This document shows, piece after piece, positions 1 to 5,054 of a DNA stretch of 5,080 bases. A program made the translations under genes and the position numbers. The notes beneath the pieces are model-generated. The model did no database searches, was not told the DNA's origin, and saw only the letters and a list, made by a program, of their open reading frames with translations. Each line of letters starts with the position of its first letter. Position 1 is the stretch's first letter. Source of the stretch: Oscillospiraceae bacterium. Lineage in GTDB: Bacteria; Bacillota; Clostridia; Oscillospirales; Acutalibacteraceae. The stretch lies in NCBI GenBank assembly GCA_902766855.1, contig CACXFE010000123.1, positions 1-5,080 on the forward strand, in the 5' to 3' direction.

Positions 1-714
1 CGAAGCGGTGGCCATGATCTGCGCCATCCGCACGCCCCGTTCAGGCGTTTTTTCGCCGTAACGGTAATAAATCACCTCGCCTTGGGAGTGAAGCGCCGCC
101 ACATGGCGAATACGGCGGCTTCTGCAAAGCGCGGTCAACGCCACGGTTTCCGGCTCGCTTTCGGGAGCGTTGCCGCCGAAACGCGATCGGCGCGGCCCGT
201 AGATTCCCGCTTCGATCTCCTTTCGCCGCAATTCCTGCCAGCCCGCGTCAAAATTATGGTTGATATCCACCCCGCGCAGGTTGGCGTTCCAATGGACAAA
301 ATCCTGCCGGCAAAGTTTACCGATCGCGGCAACACGGTTTCCACAACCGGCGGCCCCGCAGGCCGAGATCTCACAGCCGTCCGGATTCACACAGGGCACA
401 AAGATCAAACTTCGCCCCCGGATGCTTTTATTCAAATTCAACCCGGCAAGATAAGCGTTTTCCGAGGCGGCACGCGCCGCTTCCTCCAAAAACATCATCA
501 GCACAACCGCGGTGATATGTTCGCTCCCGTGAAAGGCGGCGGCAAACAGGCAGGCTTCCTCCCCCGCCCCGATCTGAAAGGCGTAAATATCCCGCCCTCC
601 GCAACTTTTTCCGATCACACTTTTTTTGATCACGCTGTACCGTGCGCACAACTGATCCAATGCGTTTTTGCGGCGCACGGCATCGTATATTTCCGATCGC
701 ACGATGCTTTCCAT
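1..714 (-). CDS. M14 family zinc peptidase, probable gamma-D-glutamyl-diaminopimelate peptidase (3' end outside window)
   Basis: The first 238 codons are present without a stop; the frame runs off the window's left edge. Seen: an IGKS..GRDI strand (residues 34-43), zinc-ligand motif HGSE (H62, E65), NPDG (110-113), NLRGVDINHNFDAGW (145-159), FGG.APESEPET (179-190) and HSQGEVIYY (209-217), in which H209 should be the third zinc ligand. This motif order is that of M14 peptidases related to Lysinibacillus endopeptidase I/II, which cut the gamma-D-Glu-diaminopimelate bond of muropeptides. The catalytic Glu expected further on lies outside the window. There is no signal peptide or LysM domain, so I infer a cytoplasmic enzyme of peptidoglycan recycling. 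The ATG is preceded by GGAAGGAG about 8 bases upstream. Divergent from the Nudix gene. M14 membership is nearly certain; the exact substrate is inferred. A general carboxypeptidase is the alternative. Confidence 0.88.
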   Translation of the reverse strand, partial: MESIVRSEIYDAVRRKNALDQLCARYSVIKKSVIGKSCGGRDIYAFQIGAGEEACLFAAAFHGSEHITAVVLMMFLEEAARAASENAYLAGLNLNKSIRGRSLIFVPCVNPDGCEISACGAAGCGNRVAAIGKLCRQDFVHWNANLRGVDINHNFDAGWQELRRKEIEAGIYGPRRSRFGGNAPESEPETVALTALCRSRRIRHVAALHSQGEVIYYRYGEKTPERGVRMAQIMATAS

Positions 715-759
715 TTTCTCCACTCCTTCCTTCTATTCTATGAAAATCAGGTGATAAGA
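715..759. promoter_or_regulatory. Short divergent leader with ribosome binding sites for both flanking genes
   Basis: The 45 bp between the two divergent start codons hold a minus-strand GGAAGGAG for the peptidase (complement of roughly 721-732) and a plus-strand AGGTGAT (749-755) for the Nudix gene. I see no convincing promoter pair on either strand here, so at least one promoter probably lies inside the opposite gene's 5' coding region. Confidence 0.6.
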
Positions 760-1308
760 ATGAATTTGATTGAAAAAACACTCTCTTCCGAACTGCTTTA
801 TCAAGGGCGGGTGATCCGCCTTCGGCGCGATCAGGCGCTTTTGCCGAACGGGGAAACCGCCGTGCGGGAAGTGATCGACCATAACGGCGGCGTTTGTGTT
901 GCCGCATTGACCGACCGGGACGAACTGCTGTTTGTCAAGCAATTCCGTTATCCTTATCTGGAAGTGGTAACCGAATTGCCCGCCGGCAAGCGGGACACCG
1001 AAAACGAAGATCCCCTCCTTTGCGGCAAGCGCGAATTAAAAGAAGAAACCGGCGCCACTGCGGAACGGTTTATTCCGCTCGGAAAATGCTACCCTTCCCC
1101 CGGGTACTGCGGGGAAATCATCTGGATGTTTGCCGCAACTGGGCTTTCCTTCGGGGCGCAGGCGCTGGACGAAGACGAGTTTTTAAATGTAGAAAAAATA
1201 CCGCTTGAACAAGCGGTAGAAATGGTGCTTTCCGGAGAGATCACCGATGCCAAAACCCAAGCGGCGGTATTAAAAGTAAAACTGTTAAAGGACAGCGGGC
1301 GCCTTTGA
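760..1308 (+). CDS. nudF: ADP-ribose pyrophosphatase, Nudix hydrolase (NudF type)
   Basis: A 182-residue protein expected to hydrolyse ADP-ribose to AMP and ribose 5-phosphate in the cytoplasm, with Mg2+. Seen: HNGGV (41-45) and the QFRYPY strand (61-66), then the Nudix box starting at LPAG (73-76), with catalytic helix RELKEETGA (91-99) containing the metal-binding Glu residues E92, E95 and E96. YPSPG follows (111-115), with P114 sixteen residues after the box Gly98, the usual marker of the ADP-ribose pyrophosphatase subfamily. The C-terminal part DEDEFLNVEKIPLEQAVEM (137-155) and GEITDAKT (159-166) also fit. The box has one extra residue between Gly76 and Glu83 (six instead of five). I chose the ATG at 760 because AGGTGAT lies just upstream and family members start near this point; the frame stays open for 226 codons further upstream, but that DNA codes for the peptidase on the other strand. 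The 3' end overlaps the convergent transporter gene by 24 bp. Confidence 0.94.
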   Translation: MNLIEKTLSSELLYQGRVIRLRRDQALLPNGETAVREVIDHNGGVCVAALTDRDELLFVKQFRYPYLEVVTELPAGKRDTENEDPLLCGKRELKEETGATAERFIPLGKCYPSPGYCGEIIWMFAATGLSFGAQALDEDEFLNVEKIPLEQAVEMVLSGEITDAKTQAAVLKVKLLKDSGRL

Positions 1309-2460
1309 ACACACCCCGCGGTAACTGCACTCCATCATGGCGACCGTAACGCATAAAAACCCGGCGATGTAAAACGGCAGAAGTTCCATCTTCAAAACAG
1401 AAGCCATCGCCCCGAATACGGGCGGCATCAAGGTGGAGCCGGTGTAGGCGGCCGCCATCTGGATCCCGATGATTGCCTGTGAATTTTCCGCACCGAAATG
1501 ATCGGGTGTGGCATGAATGATCGCGGGATAAACCGGCGCGCAGCCAAGCCCCAACACCACAAATCCGATGATCGCGGCAGTATCGACCGAAAGCGGCAAC
1601 GCAATCAGCGCCGCACCGCACAGTGCCGCCGCAACCCCGATGCGGATACTACTTCGATCGGAAAGAGAAGAAGGTGCAAACCCCGCGGCAAACCGCCCCG
1701 CCGTGATCCCGATAAAAAACAGGGCGGCATAGGCCGCGGCGGTTCCTTCCGCCACACCGCGCGATTTTACAAAATACGAACTCGCCCAGATCATGGCAGT
1801 GGATTCTGCCGCGCAATAGGCAAAAAACCCTATTAAAACCGCCGGAACGCCCTTGATTTTGAACGCACCGCGCAATCCTAACACCTTTTCGCGTTTCACC
1901 GCGGCACTTTTAGAAGCATTCACCCGCCATAGCGGGAGTGAAAGCAACAAAACCGCCACGATGCCGAACTGGATCGCGGAAACCGTGCGATAACCCGCTT
2001 CCCAAGTGGCGCGCGTCAACGCATAACTCATGATATACGGGCTGATGATCGTTCCCACGCCCCAAAAACAATGCAGCCAACTCATATGGCGGGAAGAATA
2101 ATGCAGCGCAACATAGTTGTTCAGCGCCGCGTCGATCGCGCCGGCGCCTAATCCATACGGCACCGCCCATACAAACAGCATGGGAAAAGACCGAACGGTG
2201 GAAAACCCGTACAACGCAAGGGCGGTGAGAAACACACTGAAAACCGTAACGGCACGGGTGCCGAAGCGATGCGTCATCCGCTCGGACAACAGGCTTGAAA
2301 TGATTGTGTTGCCGGAGATCACCATGGTCACAAACCCGACATAGGGCAACGGCACATGAAAATGCTGCTGCATCACCGGCCACGCCGCGCCTAAAAGGGA
2401 ATCCGGCAAGCCGAGGCTGATAAATGCGAGATAAATCACCGCCAACAAAAGCAAAAACAT
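1285..2460 (-). CDS. Major facilitator superfamily transporter (FucP/YfkF-like), substrate unknown
   Basis: A 391-residue protein with about 12 hydrophobic helices (roughly 2-24, 40-60, 71-90, 95-117, 127-148, 158-179, then 205-225, 239-260, 273-290, 293-315, 329-350, 359-378) split by a basic cytoplasmic loop (180-203), the standard MFS 6+6 plan. Seen: GLPDSLLGAAWP in helix 1 (17-28), a motif-A-like loop SERMTHRFGTR between helices 2 and 3 (59-69), ALNNYVALHY (112-121), LHCFWGVGTIISP (129-141), an in-membrane Glu219 in helix 7, and a second-half loop G.TAGRFAAGF (251-261). The pattern resembles the fucose-permease-like branch, where helix acidic residues commonly couple substrate to protons, but the substrate cannot be read from sequence. 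The start is fixed by GGAGGA six bases upstream. It follows the four-helix membrane protein in the same operon, probably translationally coupled, and converges on the Nudix gene. Confidence 0.9.
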   Translation of the reverse strand: MFLLLLAVIYLAFISLGLPDSLLGAAWPVMQQHFHVPLPYVGFVTMVISGNTIISSLLSERMTHRFGTRAVTVFSVFLTALALYGFSTVRSFPMLFVWAVPYGLGAGAIDAALNNYVALHYSSRHMSWLHCFWGVGTIISPYIMSYALTRATWEAGYRTVSAIQFGIVAVLLLSLPLWRVNASKSAAVKREKVLGLRGAFKIKGVPAVLIGFFAYCAAESTAMIWASSYFVKSRGVAEGTAAAYAALFFIGITAGRFAAGFAPSSLSDRSSIRIGVAAALCGAALIALPLSVDTAAIIGFVVLGLGCAPVYPAIIHATPDHFGAENSQAIIGIQMAAAYTGSTLMPPVFGAMASVLKMELLPFYIAGFLCVTVAMMECSYRGVCSKAPAVL

Positions 2461-3131
2461 CAGTGTTCCTCCGGCTCCCCGTTATCCGTTTCCGCCTGTT
2501 CCCGCGGTGCTTTTTCTTCCGCCGCTTTGAAAACCGCGCGGTAATTGCGCGGGTCATACTGCCGCAAAAACTCCTGCCATTGCTCTTCGGTCACATCGGC
2601 GCCGGAGCCGGTATGATACAGTTGATAAAGATTTTCCAACACCCGTTTATACTGCCTTTTGGTCTTGCTTTTTGCCCGCACGGCGATCACCGTCATCCAA
2701 GTGATCAGGATCACCAACAACACTAAGGGGATCAAATGCCGCCAATAAAAGGAATACTTATAGCCCTTGAATCCCAAAGAATCTTCCATGAGGTGAGCAA
2801 AAGTCAAAACCAAAAACACTTCCGCCGCGGCGCTGATCAACCCGCCCGGCAAATCAAGCGGAAAAGAAATCATGATATACCCCGCCACGATCAGCCCCGT
2901 GCAAATGGACACGGTGATCAACGCGGCCGTGAAACTTCCGGACATATCCGTACCGTAGCGAAGCATCATACCGGCGATAAACAACAAATTGATCGCAACG
3001 GTGTAAATCCCGATCAAACCATACAGCACCCGCAATACGGTATAAAGCCTTTCCCCTTTTTTGGCATACCGAATGCCGTTTTTTACTTCCATGATACGAA
3101 CGCGCCGTAAAACGCTTTCCTGCATTTTCAT
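2460..3131 (-). CDS. Four-helix integral membrane protein of unknown function
   Basis: I do not recognise this 223-residue protein. Seen: a basic N-terminus (residues 1-29, many Arg/Lys), four likely membrane helices (about 30-55, 67-90, 97-117 and 131-152), a charged segment starting AKSKTKRQYKR (153-163), and a hydrophilic C-terminal region ending in an acidic tail (204-223). Basic residues on both flanks suggest both ends are cytoplasmic. There is no signal peptide and no catalytic motif I can name. The start at 3131 is chosen because GGGAG lies eight bases upstream and a strong promoter lies just before it; a second Met two codons later is possible, while Met14 lacks a ribosome binding site. 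Its stop overlaps the MFS start by one base (TGATG), so it may work with or be co-produced with the transporter; this link is inference from position only. Confidence 0.82.
   Translation of the reverse strand: MKMQESVLRRVRIMEVKNGIRYAKKGERLYTVLRVLYGLIGIYTVAINLLFIAGMMLRYGTDMSGSFTAALITVSICTGLIVAGYIMISFPLDLPGGLISAAAEVFLVLTFAHLMEDSLGFKGYKYSFYWRHLIPLVLLVILITWMTVIAVRAKSKTKRQYKRVLENLYQLYHTGSGADVTEEQWQEFLRQYDPRNYRAVFKAAEEKAPREQAETDNGEPEEH
2467..2472 (-). promoter_or_regulatory. Ribosome binding site of the MFS gene inside the upstream gene
   Basis: On the minus strand GGAGGA sits six bases before the MFS ATG and is part of the last codons of the membrane-protein gene. With the TGATG stop/start overlap this is a typical arrangement for translational coupling, and it fixes the MFS start codon. 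Confidence 0.8.
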
Positions 3132-3160
3132 ATTGTATACTCCCGAATCAAGATATTTCT

Positions 3161-3189
3161 ATTATAAACGCCCTTTCCCCTCTTGACAA
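3161..3189 (-). promoter_or_regulatory. SigA-type promoter for the membrane protein-MFS operon
   Basis: Read on the minus strand: -35 TTGTCA (3189-3184, one mismatch to TTGACA), a 17-bp spacer, and a perfect -10 TATAAT (3166-3161). Transcription would start near 3154, leaving a leader of about 23 bases that contains GGGAG (3144-3140). Its -35 shares five base pairs with the -35 of the divergent trmL promoter. Confidence 0.82.
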
Positions 3190-3212
3190 GCACTTTTTAA
3201 AAAGATTATAAT
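3183..3212 (+). promoter_or_regulatory. Consensus SigA-type promoter for trmL
   Basis: Perfect -35 TTGACA (3183-3188), 18-bp spacer, perfect -10 TATAAT (3207-3212). Transcription should begin around 3218-3220, only about 11-13 bases before the TTG start codon, so the leader is very short. The spacer contains a perfect 12-bp palindrome CTTTTTAAAAAG (3193-3204), possibly just AT-rich spacer DNA. Confidence 0.85.
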
Positions 3213-3219
3213 GAAAAAC

Positions 3220-3225
3220 GGTGAT
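3220..3225 (+). promoter_or_regulatory. trmL: Ribosome binding site that decides the TTG start of trmL
   Basis: GGTGAT lies five bases before the TTG at 3231. An in-frame TGA at 3225-3227 rules out any earlier start, and the ATG at 3224 is in another frame. The next in-frame starts (GTG 3249, ATG 3252) would remove the first beta strand of the fold. Confidence 0.72.
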
Positions 3226-3230
3226 GAAAA

Positions 3231-3737
3231 TTGGCAAAAATCAACATTGTGATGGTAGAGCCGGAAATTCCGCAAAACACCGGCAATGTGGCACGCACCT
3301 GCGCCGCCACCGGCGCACGCCTGCATTTGGTGCGGCCGATGGGCTTTGCGATCGACAATAAAAAACTCAAACGCGCCGGGCTTGACTATTGGCAGTATCT
3401 GGATATTACTTACTATGACGGATTGGATGATTTCTTTGCAAAAACCGAAGGTGCTTATTTTTATTTTACCACCAAAGGGCGCAAAACCCATTCCGAGGCG
3501 GAATACCCCGATAACTGCTATCTGCTTTTCGGCAAAGAAACCAAGGGGTTGCCCGAAGAACTGCTGATCCGCCACCCCGAGCGATGCGTGCGTATTCCGA
3601 TGGCGGGCGAGATCCGAAGCCTTAACCTCTCAAATTCCGTGGCGATCGCGGTGTACGAAGTACTGCGGCAATGGAATTACCCCGCTTTGCAGAATTTCGG
3701 ACAGTTGCATAACTATCGCTGGGAAGATTGCCTTTAA
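3231..3737 (+). CDS. trmL: tRNA (cytidine(34)-2'-O)-methyltransferase, SPOUT family
   Basis: A 168-residue protein, close to the usual ~155-160 of TrmL. The family uses S-adenosylmethionine to methylate the ribose 2'-OH of wobble position 34 in the two tRNA-Leu isoacceptors with CAA or UAA-type anticodons. Seen: motif 1 EPEIPQNTGNVARTC (10-24), motif 2 LLFGKETKGLP (98-108) and motif 3 RIPMAGEIRSLNLSNSVAIA (121-140), which form the trefoil-knot cofactor site; the helix AVYEVLRQ follows. No extra RNA-binding domain is present, as expected for the minimal TrmL. The start is TTG, chosen because an in-frame stop lies six bases upstream and the N-terminus then aligns with family members beginning just before the first beta strand (INIVMVEPE). 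It has its own strong promoter, divergent from the membrane-protein operon, and lies 100 bp upstream of pgk. Other SpoU-like substrates are possible but less likely. Confidence 0.94.
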   Translation: MAKINIVMVEPEIPQNTGNVARTCAATGARLHLVRPMGFAIDNKKLKRAGLDYWQYLDITYYDGLDDFFAKTEGAYFYFTTKGRKTHSEAEYPDNCYLLFGKETKGLPEELLIRHPERCVRIPMAGEIRSLNLSNSVAIAVYEVLRQWNYPALQNFGQLHNYRWEDCL

Positions 3738-3765
3738 TTTTTACGCTTTTTCCGTAAAAATAAGG
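3731..3765 (+). terminator. Imperfect hairpin after trmL, possible weak terminator
   Basis: Arms ATTTTTACG (3737-3745) and CGTAAAAAT (3753-3761) pair perfectly over nine bases around a seven-base loop; CCTT (3731-3734) and AAGG (3762-3765) add four more pairs across a two-base bulge. The stem is AT-rich and is not followed by a T run, so termination would be weak at best. The trmL stop codon lies in the left arm. Confidence 0.4.
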
Positions 3766-3793
3766 TTGAAAAATTTTCAAAATGTGGTACAAT
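3766..3793 (+). promoter_or_regulatory. pgk: pgk promoter with extended -10
   Basis: -35 TTGAAA (3766-3771), 16-bp spacer, -10 TACAAT (3788-3793) preceded by TG one base upstream (3785-3786), the extended -10 form. Transcription should start near 3800. A perfect 15-bp palindrome, TTGAAAA-A-TTTTCAA (3766-3780), covers the -35 and could be an operator or simply AT-rich curved DNA. Confidence 0.72.
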
Positions 3794-3798
3794 AAAAA

Positions 3799-3816
3799 TT
3801 GTAAAAAATTTAACAA
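3799..3816 (+). promoter_or_regulatory. Candidate Rex operator at the pgk transcription start
   Basis: The 18-mer TTGTAAAAAATTTAACAA is an inverted repeat with one mismatched pair. Against the clostridial Rex consensus TTGTTAANNNNTTAACAA (recalled, not searched) it matches 13 of 14 defined positions; only the fifth base differs (A for T). It begins 6 bases after the -10 box and ends before the ribosome binding site, exactly where a repressor would block transcription. Rex senses NADH/NAD+ and controls fermentation genes and, in some species, glycolytic genes. No rex gene is in this window. Confidence 0.6.
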
Positions 3817-3837
3817 TGTTGGAAAGGAAGTTGTTCT

Positions 3838-5049
3838 ATGAACGCACTCAACAAAAAGACGGTTGACGATATTGATGTAAAAGGTCAACGCGTTCTTGTT
3901 CGCTGTGATTTCAATGTGCCGCTGAAAAACGGCGTAATCACCGATGAAAACCGTATCAATGCCGCTTTGCCGACCATTGAAAAACTCATCAAAGACGGTG
4001 GCAAAGTGATCCTCTGTTCCCACCTCGGCAAACCGAAGGGTGAGCCGAAGCCCGAACTTTCGCTTGCGCCGGTTGCCAAGCGTTTATCCGAAAAACTCGG
4101 GAAAGAAGTGGTTTTCGCGGCAGATGATACCGTTGTGGGCGAAAATGCAAAAGCCGCCGTTGCCGCTATGAAAGACGGCGATGTGGTCTTATTGCAGAAC
4201 ACCCGCTATCGTGCCGAAGAAACCAAAAACAGTGAGGCTTTCTCCGCCGAACTCGGCTCCCTTGCCGATATTTTTGTGAACGATGCGTTCGGAACTGCTC
4301 ACCGCGCACACTGCTCGACCGTCGGCGTGGTTTCTTATGTGAAAGAAGCCGTTGCCGGTTACCTGATCGGGAAAGAACTGAAATACCTCGGCAATGCGGT
4401 TGACGCGCCGGTGCGTCCCTTCGTTACCATTTTGGGCGGCGCCAAAGTTGCCGATAAACTTTCGGTGATCGAAAATCTGTTAAACAAAGCCGATACCTTG
4501 ATCATCGGCGGCGGCATGGCGTATACTTTCCTCGCCGCAAAAGGTTACGGCGTCGGCACTTCCCTGCTTGACTCCGAAAAGATCGATTATTGCCGCGATA
4601 TGCTTCAAAAGGCCGAGGAGAAGGGCGTTAAGATCCTGCTTCCGATTGATTGCACCATCGCCAAGAATTTCCCTGACCCGATCGACGGGCCGATCGAAGT
4701 AAAAACCGTGAATGCGGACGAGATTCCCGCCGATTGGATGAGCCTGGATATCGGCCCGAAAACCGCCGAACTGTTTGCCAACGAAGTGAAAAACGCCAAA
4801 ACAGTGGTTTGGAACGGCCCGATGGGCGTATTTGAAAATCCCACGCTTGCCAAAGGCACCATCGCCGTTGCAAAGAGCCTTGCCGAGACCGATGCGGTCA
4901 CCGTGATCGGCGGTGGGGATTCCGCTGCCGCGGTCAACACCCTGGGCTTTGGCGATAAAATGACGCACATTTCCACCGGCGGCGGGGCTTCTCTGGAATT
5001 CCTTGAAGGAAAAGAACTCCCCGGCATTGCCGCACTGAATGATCGATAA
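3838..5049 (+). CDS. pgk: Phosphoglycerate kinase
   Basis: A complete 403-residue enzyme, the normal bacterial length (about 390-420), that transfers the acyl phosphate of 1,3-bisphosphoglycerate to ADP, the first ATP-forming step of glycolysis; cytoplasmic. Seen in the N-terminal, 3-phosphoglycerate-binding half: RCDFNVPLKNG (22-32), ENRINAALPTI (37-47), SHLGKPKG (61-68), LLQNTRYRAEETKN (118-131) and FVNDAFGTAHRAH (146-158). In the C-terminal nucleotide-binding half: LGGAKVADKLSVI (199-211), GGGMAYTFL (224-232), DIGPKT (304-309), WNGPMGVFE (325-333), GGGDSAAAV (358-366) and STGGGASLEFLEGKELPGIAAL (ends at 400). Basic substrate residues R22, R39, R123, R156 and K203, K207 are all present. The ATG has AAGGAAG (3824-3830) upstream. 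It has its own promoter and a candidate Rex operator; no gap or tpi gene is in view, and a hairpin follows at once, so it may be transcribed alone. Confidence 0.99.
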   Translation: MNALNKKTVDDIDVKGQRVLVRCDFNVPLKNGVITDENRINAALPTIEKLIKDGGKVILCSHLGKPKGEPKPELSLAPVAKRLSEKLGKEVVFAADDTVVGENAKAAVAAMKDGDVVLLQNTRYRAEETKNSEAFSAELGSLADIFVNDAFGTAHRAHCSTVGVVSYVKEAVAGYLIGKELKYLGNAVDAPVRPFVTILGGAKVADKLSVIENLLNKADTLIIGGGMAYTFLAAKGYGVGTSLLDSEKIDYCRDMLQKAEEKGVKILLPIDCTIAKNFPDPIDGPIEVKTVNADEIPADWMSLDIGPKTAELFANEVKNAKTVVWNGPMGVFENPTLAKGTIAVAKSLAETDAVTVIGGGDSAAAVNTLGFGDKMTHISTGGGASLEFLEGKELPGIAALNDR

Positions 5050-5054
5050 AATAA

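Noticed and set aside
709..745. A possible promoter in the 45-bp gap between the peptidase and Nudix genes (TATTCT plus, TAGAAT minus as -10 boxes).
   Set aside because: No acceptable -35 at the right spacing on either strand; the match is too weak to call.
82..759. A 226-codon open plus-strand frame continuous with the Nudix gene, which could be read as a long N-terminal extension.
   Set aside because: The minus strand of the same DNA encodes clear M14 peptidase motifs, the plus-strand translation has no recognisable domain, and the Nudix gene has its own ribosome binding site and start at 760.
1241..1621. Minus-strand open frame of 126 codons.
   Set aside because: It is a shifted frame of the MFS gene with no ribosome binding site and an Arg/Cys-rich composition typical of a shadow frame.
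2736..3110. Plus-strand open frame of 124 codons opposite the membrane-protein gene.
   Set aside because: It lies antisense to a gene with clear membrane helices, promoter and ribosome binding site; its own translation is His/Gln/Arg-rich without a domain.
3193..3204. Perfect palindrome CTTTTTAAAAAG in the trmL promoter spacer as an operator.
   Set aside because: It consists of one T run and one A run, which arises easily in AT-rich spacer DNA; kept only as a remark in the promoter entry.
3162..3575. Minus-strand open frame of 137 codons covering the start of trmL and the divergent promoter region.
   Set aside because: Antisense to the conserved SPOUT motifs; its end overlaps the promoter elements, so it is a shadow.
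4480..4968. Minus-strand open frame of 162 codons inside pgk.
   Set aside because: Fully antisense to conserved pgk motifs; long antisense frames are common opposite GC-biased coding DNA.
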